From contig JAEZGK010000035.1 of assembly GCA_023437365.1 (NCBI GenBank), positions 62,001 to 126,000 of the forward strand: a stretch of DNA of 64,000 nt, written 5' to 3'. A program made the translations under genes and the position numbers. The notes under the pieces were generated by a model, which was given only the letters and a program-made list of their open reading frames with translations, was not told where the DNA came from and searched no databases. The stretch comes from Bacillota bacterium (GTDB lineage: Bacteria > Bacillota > Clostridia > Lachnospirales > Lachnospiraceae). Below are positions 9,769-18,692 of this stretch, piece after piece; position 1 is the first letter of the stretch, and the number at the start of each line of letters is the position of its first letter.

Positions 9769-9992
9769 ATGCTTCTGCGGTACCACCCGGTTTGACGTAT
9801 GATTCATACATCCACTCATTTTGCATACCATCATATGCACCCTACTGATAACGGACAGGGTTCCCGTAAGCGCCTACTTTCCTCAGATTTCGGGCTTCCC
9901 TCGCAAGTCCATTCGGAATAATCTTTGTAACCGCATTCCCACCGACAGCGGCTCTCTGTATACAACCAATTAATCTTACTCTTCTTGCTCAA
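9769..9992 (-). promoter_or_regulatory. Trp-specific T-box riboswitch leader of the trp operon
   Basis: The minus strand holds the conserved T-box sequence GGGTGGTACCGC (9777-9788) just before the terminator. Stem I starts near 9990 (GCAAG) and closes with CTTGC at about 9903-9907. The specifier codon is TGG at 9911-9909, flanked as GAA-TGG-A, so uncharged tRNA-Trp is the expected ligand. By T-box logic, tRNA-Trp with a free 3' end pairs with the T-box, stabilises the antiterminator and permits trpEGDCFBA transcription. Boundaries are approximate. Confidence 0.93.
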
Positions 9993-10012
9993 CGGTTTAT
10001 TATATTAAACGA

Positions 10013-10042
10013 ATTATAACAACGGTCAAATTACTTTGTCAA
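10013..10042 (-). promoter_or_regulatory. trpE: Sigma-A promoter of the trp operon
   Basis: On the minus strand TTGACA (10042-10037) and TATAAT (10018-10013) are separated by 18 bases. Transcription should start about seven bases further on, shortly before stem I of the T-box. Confidence 0.8.
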
Positions 10043-10123
10043 GTGTATTTATCAAATTTCAGTATTTTTTGGATATTTATTCTAGCTCGAAATCATAACA
10101 CACTTTCCCTCCTATAATTCTGA

Positions 10124-10152
10124 TTGACACGATTTTTGAAATAGGTTATATT
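10124..10152 (+). promoter_or_regulatory. purE: Sigma-A promoter of purE
   Basis: TTGACA (10124-10129), a 17-base spacer and TATATT (10147-10152). The predicted leader is only about 50 bases, too short for a purine riboswitch. Confidence 0.75.
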
Positions 10153-10210
10153 GAACTCACTGAATTTTCAACTACACATTATTTGTGTCAAAGAACGGAG
10201 GAAAAATAAT

Positions 10211-10708
10211 ATGAGTAAAAAAGTAGGTATTCTTATGGGCAGCGACAGCGATATGCCGGTAGTAAAAGGAGCCGTAAATACTCTGAAGAATTATGGCATC
10301 GAGGTCGAGGTACATGTGATGAGCGCTCACCGAACTCCGAAGCTTGCGTGCGATTTTGCCGCTGCAGCCAGAACGAACGGATTTGGAGTGATTATCTGTG
10401 CTGCCGGAAAAGCAGCTCATCTCGCAGGAATTATAGCTGCTCATACTACCCTGCCGGTGATCGGTATTCCTATCAAATCCTCCACAATGGATGGTCTTGA
10501 TTCTCTGCTTTCCACAGTTCAAATGCCTAAGGGTATCCCGGTTGCTACTGTTACCATCGATGGGGCAGACAATGCCGGTCTTCTTGCTGTTCAGATCCTG
10601 GCTGTTCAGGATGAGGCATTGAATGCAAAGCTTGAGAAATTCAAGGAGGACATGGTAAAAGAAGTTGTCTCTAAGGATGAGAAGCTACAGACAGAAGCCT
10701 GGTGGTAA
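10211..10708 (+). CDS. purE: N5-carboxyaminoimidazole ribonucleotide mutase
   Basis: Class I PurE, converts N5-CAIR to CAIR in de novo purine synthesis. 165 residues. GSDSDMPVV and SAHRTP at the N-terminal end and the GKAAHLAGIIAAHT segment are typical. The start was set to the ATG at 10211, 8 bases after CGGAGGA, and not the upstream TTG at 10151, which lies within the promoter. It stands alone: no purK or other pur gene is adjacent, and a strong terminator follows. Confidence 0.95.
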   Translation: MSKKVGILMGSDSDMPVVKGAVNTLKNYGIEVEVHVMSAHRTPKLACDFAAAARTNGFGVIICAAGKAAHLAGIIAAHTTLPVIGIPIKSSTMDGLDSLLSTVQMPKGIPVATVTIDGADNAGLLAVQILAVQDEALNAKLEKFKEDMVKEVVSKDEKLQTEAWW

Positions 10709-10731
10709 AATACATAGTAGTTTTATAAGCT

Positions 10732-10780
10732 GAGGCAGGACCTTCACACCCGCAAGGTGGAAGGCTCCTGCCTCTTTTTT
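10732..10780 (+). terminator. Rho-independent terminator after purE
   Basis: GAGGCAGGA-CCTTC pairs with GAAGG-CTCCTGCCTC and is followed by TTTTTT on the plus strand. It reaches the stop codon of the convergent GH31 gene. Confidence 0.9.
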
Positions 10781-13121
10781 ATAAGCTTAAGACCACCTGT
10801 CCCAAACCGTCAGGAACAATCAAGGTATCTCTGCCCTCGATAGTAAAGCTTCCGTTGCTGATTCCGGTTATCCCGATCAAATTAATCATTCTGATCCGAT
10901 AAGGATGCTTTGCCTGAGTATCAATGGTAATTTTATTATCTTTCTTAAGAAGCCTTGTGATTAGAGCTGTTTCGCTGTTCTTGTCATATACGGTTGCTGA
11001 TGCTTCTACTTCCTCCTGAAGCTCATAGACATTTAAGGTCACCTGATCGGCAAAATCATACACTGCGTCCGTATCCACTGCGCCGATTGGAAGGACGCTG
11101 TTTTCTCTGACATATAGAGGCAGGCTGAGATAGCCGTGTTTTTCCTGATACCAGCGTCCGCCGCATCTTACCTCTCCGGTAAAATAATTAGTCCAGCTTC
11201 CCTCCGGCAGATAATAGCAAGCCAACCCATCAGCCCGAAATATCGGAGCAACCAGCAGCTTTTGACCCAGCATATATTGTCTGTCCAGATAACCGCAGGT
11301 AGGGTCCTCATTAAATTCCAAAACCATACTCCTCACAGACGGCAGACCGGTTTTTGAGGTTTCTACCGCATTTCCGAATAGATAAGGCATCAGGGATGCC
11401 TTCAGCCTTGCGAAGCATCGAACCGTATCTACGGCCTCCTCATCGTAAGCCCACGGTACACGGTAGGAAGAGCTTCCATGGAGCCTGGAATGGGTGGATA
11501 ACAAACCGAACGCACACCAGCGTTTATATACATCCGGGGTAGAGGTATTTTCAAAGCCTCCGATGTCATGGCTCCAGAAGCCGAAGCCGGACATAGTCAG
11601 GGAAAGCCCTCCTCGTAGGCTTTCTGCCATGGATTCATAGTCCGACCAGCAGTCCCCGCCCCAATGTACAGGGAACTTTTGCCCGCCGGCAGTAGCACTT
11701 CTGGCAAAAAGAACCGCTTCCTTTTTACCCCGATTGCGCTCCAAAAGCTCAAATACGGTACGGTTATAGAGATAGGTGTAGTAATTATGCATCTTAACCG
11801 GATCCGAGCCGTCATAGTATACGACATCTGTCGGTATTCTTTCTCCGAAATCCGTCTTAAAGCAATCGACGCCCAGATCTAATAGCTTCTCCAGCTTGGC
11901 AGCAAACCAGCTTCGAGCCTCCGGATTAGTGAAGTCTACAATCGCCATACCGGACTGCCACATGTCCCACTGCCATACATCACCATTCTTACGTTTGATA
12001 AAATAGCCTTTATCCATACCTTCCGAAAACAGTGCTGATTCCTGTCCAATATAGCTGTTGATCCAGACACAGATTTTTAGACCTTTCTCCTTGAGCCTCC
12101 TTAGCATTCCTTCCGGATCTGGAAACACTCTGCTATCCCATAGAAAATCACTCCAATGGAATTCCTTCATCCAGAAGCAGTCGAAATGGAATACCTTTAA
12201 GGGAATACCCCGTTCAATCATACCATCTACAAAGCTGTTTACAGTAGCCTCATCATATTTCGTAGTGAAGGAGGTAGAAAGCCATAGACCAAAGGTCCAG
12301 GCAGGGGGAAGTGCAGGTTTACCGGTTAAATCAGTATACTTCATCAGCACTTCCTTCATCGAGGGTCCATTGATAATAAAGTAATCCAGTGCTTCTCCCG
12401 GTACGCTAAACTGTACCTTCTTCACATTCTCTGAACCGACTTCGAAGGAAACCCTTTCGGGATGATTTACAAAAACACCATACCCCTGATTGGTCAGGTA
12501 GAAAGGTATGTTCTTATAGGACTGTTCGGTCGAGGTTCCGCCGTCTTCGTTCCAGATATCCACGCTCTGTCCATTTTTTACGAAGGGAGTGAAACGTTCC
12601 CCGAGTCCATAGACCAGCTCACCTACCGATAGAGAGAGTCTTTCCCTCATGAAGGTGCTTTCCTCACTTTGGTCATCATAAGCAAGCCCCTGAAACTCTG
12701 TCTTAACATAGGCCAGATCCCTCAGACTACTTTCCGTCAGCTTCTCATCCCCACGCAGAAATGTCATTTTCCATTCAACCTTATCGATTTCCACGCGCAG
12801 CCCACCGCTATATGCAGTCAGCAGCCTGTCATCCTCTTCCACCGAAAGCTTGCTGTCCTTATCGTAATATAGCTCAAATTCCGGCGTCCTTTTCCTAACA
12901 CCGAGATAGTGTCTGCATTCTACCCGCAGTATCTCACTCCTTGGGGCAGTAATTCTTATGGTCAGTGTCACACCTCCGAGGGTATCTCCTCGATGGGCAA
13001 TCCGAAAGGTTGGTGCACATAAAGTCAAGCCCCCCTCCTCTATCTTGGAGAAATACACCTGAGTCGGTGAAAACACCTCTGTTCCCTGCCTTTGAAGCCA
13101 GCAACCGTTACTGAATTTCAT
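10779..13121 (-). CDS. yicI: GH31 alpha-xylosidase, YicI-like
   Basis: Retaining alpha-xylosidase of glycoside hydrolase family 31, releasing xylose from isoprimeverose-type units of xyloglucan. 780 residues, close to the 772 of E. coli YicI, with recognisable similarity end to end. D424 in KTDFGERIPTD is the nucleophile and D490 in HWGGDCW the acid/base. Other YicI-like segments are GLGERFTPFVKNGQ, WNEDGGTSTEQ and HFDCFWMKEFHW. No signal peptide, so it acts on imported oligosaccharides. GGAGGAGG precedes the ATG. Together with the GH95 enzyme it suggests growth on fucosylated xyloglucan fragments; no transporter is adjacent. Confidence 0.93.
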   Translation of the reverse strand: MKFSNGCWLQRQGTEVFSPTQVYFSKIEEGGLTLCAPTFRIAHRGDTLGGVTLTIRITAPRSEILRVECRHYLGVRKRTPEFELYYDKDSKLSVEEDDRLLTAYSGGLRVEIDKVEWKMTFLRGDEKLTESSLRDLAYVKTEFQGLAYDDQSEESTFMRERLSLSVGELVYGLGERFTPFVKNGQSVDIWNEDGGTSTEQSYKNIPFYLTNQGYGVFVNHPERVSFEVGSENVKKVQFSVPGEALDYFIINGPSMKEVLMKYTDLTGKPALPPAWTFGLWLSTSFTTKYDEATVNSFVDGMIERGIPLKVFHFDCFWMKEFHWSDFLWDSRVFPDPEGMLRRLKEKGLKICVWINSYIGQESALFSEGMDKGYFIKRKNGDVWQWDMWQSGMAIVDFTNPEARSWFAAKLEKLLDLGVDCFKTDFGERIPTDVVYYDGSDPVKMHNYYTYLYNRTVFELLERNRGKKEAVLFARSATAGGQKFPVHWGGDCWSDYESMAESLRGGLSLTMSGFGFWSHDIGGFENTSTPDVYKRWCAFGLLSTHSRLHGSSSYRVPWAYDEEAVDTVRCFARLKASLMPYLFGNAVETSKTGLPSVRSMVLEFNEDPTCGYLDRQYMLGQKLLVAPIFRADGLACYYLPEGSWTNYFTGEVRCGGRWYQEKHGYLSLPLYVRENSVLPIGAVDTDAVYDFADQVTLNVYELQEEVEASATVYDKNSETALITRLLKKDNKITIDTQAKHPYRIRMINLIGITGISNGSFTIEGRDTLIVPDGLGQVVLSL

Positions 13122-13217
13122 AGTAAACCTCCTCCGTATGATATTAAAATCTTATCCCAATCTACATTATAATAAAATGTCTTATCTTCCTATCTGCATG
13201 TTTTATATCTTCTTTAC

Positions 13218-13262
13218 AAAAGGATATCCAAGCGCCGAAGCCGACACCGGGATATCCTTTTC
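13218..13262 (-). terminator. Terminator hairpin after the Nudix gene
   Basis: AAAAGGATATCC and GGATATCCTTTT form a 12-bp stem around a roughly 20-base loop, ending in TTTT on the minus strand. It lies between the Nudix stop and the GH31 start. Confidence 0.7.
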
Positions 13263-13292
13263 CCATATCATATATATCTTACATACCCGACC

Positions 13293-13709
13293 TTATAAAA
13301 TATCAAGGTGTTCCAAAATATGATTGTTATTAAGATCGTGCAGTATACCCTTGGCAAGATATTTCTTCATTGTCTTCTGATCAGCCCAAAGATAATGTTC
13401 ATGCTCCTCGGATAAGGTGACCTGATCCGTAAAGCTACGACATAGATAGTTCAGAATTACGGTTTGACGGTTCTCCTTGGATTGGAAGGTAGAGGCATAA
13501 AGAAGACGTTCAACTTTCACGGTAAGACCGACTTCCTCCATAATCTCCCGCTTCAGACCGGCCTCCAGCTCTTCACCAAATTCTAATTTACCTCCGGCAA
13601 ATTCCCAAGAGCCGCTTCCTGAAACATCACCATAGGAGCGTTGAATGATCAAAGCCTTCTGTTGATAGATAATGATTGCTTTCAAAGCAACTACGATCTT
13701 ATTCTCCAT
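13293..13709 (-). CDS. Nudix hydrolase, MutT-like
   Basis: Small pyrophosphohydrolase of 138 residues. A complete Nudix box is visible at about residues 38-61: GGKLEFGEELEAGL followed by KREIMEEVGL, fitting GX5EX7REUXEEXGU. Length and the WEFAGGKLEFGE start resemble MutT-type 8-oxo-dGTP diphosphatases, but substrate cannot be read from sequence. It is transcribed from its own site (GGGGAAAGG before the ATG) and followed by a hairpin terminator, so it is probably monocistronic. Confidence 0.85.
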   Translation of the reverse strand: MENKIVVALKAIIIYQQKALIIQRSYGDVSGSGSWEFAGGKLEFGEELEAGLKREIMEEVGLTVKVERLLYASTFQSKENRQTVILNYLCRSFTDQVTLSEEHEHYLWADQKTMKKYLAKGILHDLNNNHILEHLDIL

Positions 13710-13821
13710 CCTGCCTTTCCCCCTTTGTTTTCATCCTACTTCTATCAACATAGTAATACTTTCTTTTCCAATCTGCAATAATGTAATTGAATATTCTTTT
13801 CCCGCACAGCTAGGCTTCATG

Positions 13822-13852
13822 AAAAAAGAAGGCATGATTCACATACCTTCTT
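13822..13852 (-). terminator. Terminator of the pdxST operon
   Basis: On the minus strand AGAAGGTATG and CATGCCTTCT form a stem around TGAAT, followed by TTTTT. It lies about 30 bases after pdxT. Confidence 0.88.
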
Positions 13853-13880
13853 ATCTGCACCGATCCCGCTGAGTATCACG

Positions 13881-14450
13881 TTATATTCGAAGAAAGAGCT
13901 TATGAATGCTCAAGTCTTCCGTTAATTCCGGATGAAAGGAGGTGACCAGCATATTACGCTGCCTGGCCGCAACCACCTGCCCTTGTACAGTTGCTAAAAC
14001 CTCTACACCTTCCGCATCCTTTACAGACTCTATATAGGGAGCTCTGATAAAGGTCATGGGAATAGTGCCCAATCCCTGAAAATAGTCCACGGATTGAAAG
14101 CTGCCAAGCTGCCTTCCGTATGCATTGCGTCTTACTCTGATATCCATAGCTTCCAGATACCGGCGGCTGTCATTGGATATTTCCTTTGCCAGCAAAATCA
14201 TTCCGGCACAGGTTCCAAGCACCGGCAGTCCATCCGATATCATCCTTTTCAATATAGGCATCATTCCAAGCTCTGCCAGTAATTTACCGATTACGGTGCT
14301 TTCTCCGCCCGGAAGAATGATACCGTCATAAGAACGTTGCAGTAAATCGGTCTGTTGACGAATTTCACAGCCTTCCTGACCGAGTGCCTCTATCGCCTTT
14401 TTATGTTCTGCAAAAGCTCCCTGCAAAGCCAAAATTCCTATTCTTTTCAT
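13881..14450 (-). CDS. pdxT: PLP synthase glutaminase subunit
   Basis: Glutaminase that delivers ammonia to PdxS in the deoxyxylulose phosphate-independent route to pyridoxal 5'-phosphate. 189 residues. LPGGEST, nucleophile C81 in GTCAGMILLA and the H173/E175 pair in SFHPELTED are in place. It starts two bases after the pdxS stop with AGAGAGG inside the end of pdxS, indicating one transcript and a PdxS12-PdxT12 complex. Confidence 0.96.
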   Translation of the reverse strand: MKRIGILALQGAFAEHKKAIEALGQEGCEIRQQTDLLQRSYDGIILPGGESTVIGKLLAELGMMPILKRMISDGLPVLGTCAGMILLAKEISNDSRRYLEAMDIRVRRNAYGRQLGSFQSVDYFQGLGTIPMTFIRAPYIESVKDAEGVEVLATVQGQVVAARQRNMLVTSFHPELTEDLSIHKLFLRI

Positions 14451-14452
14451 GA

Positions 14453-15337
14453 TTAAATGCCTCTCTGAGCCATTAAAAGCTCAATTTCCTGTTCATTAAT
14501 CCCAACCATTGCATCCCCAATATCTTCTGATAGTTCTGCAAGAAGCTTCGGATCATTATAATTCGTAACTGCCATTACGATTGCTCTTGCTCTTTTTGCC
14601 GGGTTGCCGGATTTAAATATACCGGAACCGACAAACACCCCTTCTGCTCCCAGTTGCATCAAAAGTGCTGCATCAGCCGGTGTCGCAACCCCGCCTGCCG
14701 CAAAATTGACTACAGGAAGTCTACCGGTATCATGAACGGACAAGACCAGTTCGTAGGGTACCATCAGCTCCTTTGCAGCCTGAAACAGTTCATCCTCACG
14801 CATATTCGCAAGTCCTCTGATTTGCTGCATGATTTTGCGGAGATGTCTGACAGCCTGTATCACATCACCGGTACCTGGCTCCCCTTTTGTTCTGATCATA
14901 GAGGCCCCTTCCTTGATCCGTCTGAGAGCTTCGCCTAGATCCTTGGCTCCGCAGACAAAGGGTACCTTAAATTTTGTCTTATCGATATGAAAGGTATCAT
15001 CTGCGGGAGAAAGCACCTCGCTTTCGTCGATATAATCGATATCGATGGCTTCCAGGATCTGTGCTTCAGCCAGATGTCCTATTCTGACCTTTGCCATCAC
15101 GGGAATGCTTACCGCCTCCTGAATACCTCTGATCATCTTTGGATCACTCATTCTTGACACTCCACCTGCGGCCCGGATATCTGCCGGTATCCTTTCCAAA
15201 GCCATCACGGCACAGGCACCGGCCTCCTGTGCGATTCTTGCCTGTTCCGGTGTCGTCACATCCATGATGACCCCACCCTTAAGCATCTGTGCCAAATTCT
15301 TATTCAATTCATATCTTTCACCCATTGTCATACTCAT
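14453..15337 (-). CDS. pdxS: Pyridoxal 5'-phosphate synthase lyase subunit
   Basis: Builds PLP from ribose 5-phosphate, glyceraldehyde 3-phosphate and ammonia. 294 residues, the usual length. The catalytic lysine K83 is in VMAKVRIGH, and MIRTKGEPGTG carries the second active-site lysine region; DVTTPEQARIAQEAGACAVMALERIPADIR is characteristic over its first part. GGGAG is seven bases before the ATG. It is the promoter-proximal gene of pdxST and divergent from its probable regulator pdxR. Confidence 0.97.
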   Translation of the reverse strand: MSMTMGERYELNKNLAQMLKGGVIMDVTTPEQARIAQEAGACAVMALERIPADIRAAGGVSRMSDPKMIRGIQEAVSIPVMAKVRIGHLAEAQILEAIDIDYIDESEVLSPADDTFHIDKTKFKVPFVCGAKDLGEALRRIKEGASMIRTKGEPGTGDVIQAVRHLRKIMQQIRGLANMREDELFQAAKELMVPYELVLSVHDTGRLPVVNFAAGGVATPADAALLMQLGAEGVFVGSGIFKSGNPAKRARAIVMAVTNYNDPKLLAELSEDIGDAMVGINEQEIELLMAQRGI

Positions 15338-15382
15338 TCCTTTACTCCCTTCGTTTACGCTTGATATTTTATAAAATATGAC

Positions 15383-15445
15383 TTATTATATTACCAGTCT
15401 GGTTATATCAAAAGTATCAGAATCCACAAACTTAATGGTATCAGA
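15383..15445. promoter_or_regulatory. pdxST promoter and candidate PdxR operator
   Basis: Minus-strand TTGATA (15411-15406), 17-base spacer and TAATAA (15388-15383) form a likely pdxS promoter. ACCAGTCTGGT, an inverted repeat at 15393-15403, sits inside its spacer. GTATCAGA occurs twice in the same direction, at 15414-15421 and 15438-15445, 24 bases apart, a layout like the direct repeats used by MocR-type regulators. Assignment to PdxR is inferred from position. Confidence 0.5.
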
Positions 15446-15481
15446 TTGATTTAGCTTAATTCATATTAAAATGGAGGATTT

Positions 15482-16897
15482 ATGGAATTAATTACACCGA
15501 TTCTAAAGACTGACAGTAAAATGCCGATTTATCAACAGCTTTATAACTTTCTGAAGAAGGAGATTCAATCCGGCTCCATACCCTTTGGTACGAAACTTCC
15601 CTCCAAGCGTAAGCTGGCCTCCTACCTGGGTATCAGTCAGAACACCATACAGTCCGCATATGATCAGCTAATTGAAGAGGGCTATATTAAAGCAATAGAG
15701 AAAACCGGTTTTTTTGTGTGTCAATTGGATCATCTGCAGCATCTGATGCTGACACCTGCCAAAGAATCAGCTCCTGCCAACGGTCAGCAGTCAGCTGCCT
15801 ATGATTATTCCTATCACGGAGTTGATATTCCTACCTTTCCCTTCACCATCTGGCGCAGGTTAATGAAGGAGGTTATCAACGAATACGATCCGGAGCTTCT
15901 CGTTCCCGGAGATTCTCTCGGTGACAGTGGTCTGCGCCGAGCGATTGCGGTGTATCTGCATCAATCCAGAGGAGTAAATTGTAAGGCGCATCAGGTAATT
16001 ATCAGTTCCGGTACGGAAATGCTGTTCCAGTCCCTGATACAGCTGTTTGGCAAGGAATTCATCTATGGAATCGAAAATCCCGGTTACGAAAAGCTAAATC
16101 AGCTGTTCTACGGTAACCGGGCCAATTTCAGTGCCATACCGATCGATGACTACGGTATGCAACCTGAGTATATCCAAAAAAGCAATGCCAATGTCTTATG
16201 TATCACACCTGCACATCAATTTCCCTCCGGACAGATCATGCCGATCAACAGAAGAATACAGTTATTGAACTGGGCTAACCAGGCACCGGATCGGTATCTC
16301 ATCGAGGATGATTATGACAGTGAATTTAAATATAGCGGAAGGCCGATACCGGCACTGCAGGGCCTGGATACCAATGAAAAGGTTATTTATATGGGAAGCC
16401 TGTCGAAATCCCTATCTCCTACTCTTCGTGTCAGCTATATGGTACTTCCTGAGCATCTGATGGAACGATATCATGAAAACCTGTCCTATCTTCTATGTCC
16501 TGTTCCGATCTTTGAGCAGAAGACATTACGCAGGTTTATTGAAGAAGGTTATTTTGAGCGGCACCTAAATAAGATGCGTAATATTTACCGCAGGAAACGT
16601 GAAATATTGGCAGATACTATGCTAAAGACGAGTTGTCCTATCCGGGTCCTCGGAGCCGATGCCGGCTTGCATGTTATGGTGAAGGTAGACAATCATATGT
16701 CAGAAGAACAATTGATAGCTTCTGCTCTACGACAGGGAGTAAAGGTTTACGGCAGTTCTAAATACTATTACGATAAAGCCTTGCTGCCCAAGCAGCCTGC
16801 GATCATTCTCGGTTATGCCGTAATATCGGAAGAAGAAATCAGAGCCTCCATACCCAGATTGTTAGCAGCCTGGTTTCCGGAGCGATTTGTGAATTAA
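15482..16897 (+). CDS. pdxR: MocR-family regulator of PLP synthesis
   Basis: GntR-type winged helix (about residues 10-80, PIYQQLYNFLKKEIQSG and LASYLGISQNTIQSAYDQL) joined to a fold-type I aminotransferase-like domain. K309 in GSLSKSLSP is the expected PLP-binding lysine. 471 residues, normal for MocR proteins. In the characterised PdxR group, PLP acts as effector to control pdxST; divergent orientation to pdxS supports the same role here. GGAGG precedes the ATG at short spacing. Confidence 0.92.
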   Translation: MELITPILKTDSKMPIYQQLYNFLKKEIQSGSIPFGTKLPSKRKLASYLGISQNTIQSAYDQLIEEGYIKAIEKTGFFVCQLDHLQHLMLTPAKESAPANGQQSAAYDYSYHGVDIPTFPFTIWRRLMKEVINEYDPELLVPGDSLGDSGLRRAIAVYLHQSRGVNCKAHQVIISSGTEMLFQSLIQLFGKEFIYGIENPGYEKLNQLFYGNRANFSAIPIDDYGMQPEYIQKSNANVLCITPAHQFPSGQIMPINRRIQLLNWANQAPDRYLIEDDYDSEFKYSGRPIPALQGLDTNEKVIYMGSLSKSLSPTLRVSYMVLPEHLMERYHENLSYLLCPVPIFEQKTLRRFIEEGYFERHLNKMRNIYRRKREILADTMLKTSCPIRVLGADAGLHVMVKVDNHMSEEQLIASALRQGVKVYGSSKYYYDKALLPKQPAIILGYAVISEEEIRASIPRLLAAWFPERFVN

Positions 16898-17024
16898 ATC
16901 CACATAATATTTAATGATCGTTATCGACATAATAATGCATTTTATTCTGAATTATGCTATAATATATTAAGATATTATATAATCTTCCAATAAAGATATC
17001 TCTTCCCAAAGGAGGAATACTTCC

Positions 17025-18692
17025 ATGAAATCGAGTCCAATCAAACCCACTCTCATCTTGTATTATGCCATCATTGCTTTGGGCGCGTTTCTGGTGCTTA
17101 TGGAAGGTTGGCAAACTCACATAAGAGTGAATTTTACACAAGAAACTCTATTTAGTTTGGATGACGGGTGGCTTTATATTGCGTCGGATGGAAGTAGTCA
17201 ACAAGTTGATCTTCCGGCTCATTTGGATACCCACGGTTCCCACAGTGTCATACTGACAAATAAAATTCCTGATCACATACAGAATGTTAATACCATCGGC
17301 ATTCTGACAGATAATCAAAGCCTATCTGCATATCTTGAAGGGAAGCAGATCTATTCCCGTGAAGCAATTCCTGACCGTGGACATTTATTTAATCTTCCCA
17401 TTGGCTCCATCTGGGATATTATATACCTTCCGGAAGAGTTTGAAGGAAAGACTCTCACCTTGGTTTTTGAATCAAAATATGATGATAAAGCAGGAAAAGT
17501 CGGTAAAATTTATTTTGGAACAAAAGCATCCATCTTGATTCACAATATTAAAACCTATGGCTTGGGCTTTGTACTTTCTATCCTGATTTCTATTCTGGGC
17601 TTCCTTATGTTGGGCATATACCTGTTGATTCGCAGGTTGATTGATCCCGGGAAATCAATCTATTATTTGGGTTGGTTCCTCTTCCTGTCTTCTATCTGGC
17701 TGTTGACAGAAAGTAATCTGTCCCAATTGTTTATCAGTAATCCCTTCGTTATCTCAGCGCTGTGTTACTTATCCCTTCTTGCGCTTCCGTTGCCGCTTCT
17801 GTTCCATGTCAGTGAACTGGAGGGCTACCATTTTAAGCTGACTAACCGAATGCAAATCACTCTGATGCTAGCCTGTAATATCATTTTAATCCTGCTACAA
17901 TTTTTTAACCTAGCAGATTTTCATGAAGCACTCCTGCCTTATCAAATCATTCTGCTAACAATTTTTGCCGCATCGATGATAACCTTATGGATTTCGCTGG
18001 TCAAATATAAGGAAAATAATTTAAAACTTATCACTTATGCCTTCACTTTATTATTTGTCTTCACCCTGCTGGAATTTCTGAATTATGCACTCCTATTTTT
18101 CTCTGTAGTAGGCTTTTTCTTCCGGGTTGGACTTTACCTGTTTATGTTTACTCTCATAGCTGATGGAACCAAGAAAGCCATTGATGTGATAAAGTTGAGT
18201 GAAACCGCCTCCAGATATAAGCTTCTGGCAACCAGAGATCCACTGACCAATTGCAGGAGTCGCAGTAAATATATGCGTGATATGGAAAAAATAGATTTAA
18301 GCAAGAATATCACCCTATTCATGGCTGATATGAATAATATGAAGGAAATCAATGATACCTTTGGACACCATGCCGGAGATGAGGTTGTCATCCTATGCAG
18401 CCAATGTCTGATGAAGGTATTCGGGCACAGAGTTTATAGAATTGGAGGAGATGAGTTTCTTTGTATCGAGTATGATCTTTCCATCAGTGATATTAAATAC
18501 CGGCTGGCGGCTTTCACTATGGAAAGTGACCGAATCAATGCGGACGGTCCATATCACATTGATGTATCGATTGGTTATGCTACTTATGATCCGGAGCTGG
18601 ATGCTTCGATTTATGATACCGTGAATCGCGCAGATGCCATGATGTATCAGATTAAGGATAAGCTGAAAGAGCTCCGTTCAGTTCATTTCTGA
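17025..18692 (+). CDS. Membrane-bound diguanylate cyclase, 7TMR-DISM-like
   Basis: 555 residues. An N-terminal membrane helix (about 10-25) is followed by an extracytoplasmic beta-rich domain (about 30-170), seven or so helices (about 175-385), then a GGDEF domain (about 395-550). The layout resembles 7TM receptors with an extracellular sensing domain. TRDPLTNCRSRSKY, FMADMNNMKEINDTFGHHAGDEV and RIGGDEF are intact, so cyclic di-GMP synthesis is expected. No RxxD inhibitory site precedes GGDEF. AAAGGAGG precedes the ATG. Its last 41 bases overlap the convergent YgjP-like gene. Confidence 0.85.
   Translation: MKSSPIKPTLILYYAIIALGAFLVLMEGWQTHIRVNFTQETLFSLDDGWLYIASDGSSQQVDLPAHLDTHGSHSVILTNKIPDHIQNVNTIGILTDNQSLSAYLEGKQIYSREAIPDRGHLFNLPIGSIWDIIYLPEEFEGKTLTLVFESKYDDKAGKVGKIYFGTKASILIHNIKTYGLGFVLSILISILGFLMLGIYLLIRRLIDPGKSIYYLGWFLFLSSIWLLTESNLSQLFISNPFVISALCYLSLLALPLPLLFHVSELEGYHFKLTNRMQITLMLACNIILILLQFFNLADFHEALLPYQIILLTIFAASMITLWISLVKYKENNLKLITYAFTLLFVFTLLEFLNYALLFFSVVGFFFRVGLYLFMFTLIADGTKKAIDVIKLSETASRYKLLATRDPLTNCRSRSKYMRDMEKIDLSKNITLFMADMNNMKEINDTFGHHAGDEVVILCSQCLMKVFGHRVYRIGGDEFLCIEYDLSISDIKYRLAAFTMESDRINADGPYHIDVSIGYATYDPELDASIYDTVNRADAMMYQIKDKLKELRSVHF

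Noticed and set aside
10153..10210. Purine riboswitch before purE
   Set aside because: The predicted leader is only about 50 bases and lacks the aptamer motifs.
10151..10210. TTG-started N-terminal extension of purE
   Set aside because: It overlaps the promoter -10 region, and a well-spaced ribosome site serves the ATG at 10211.
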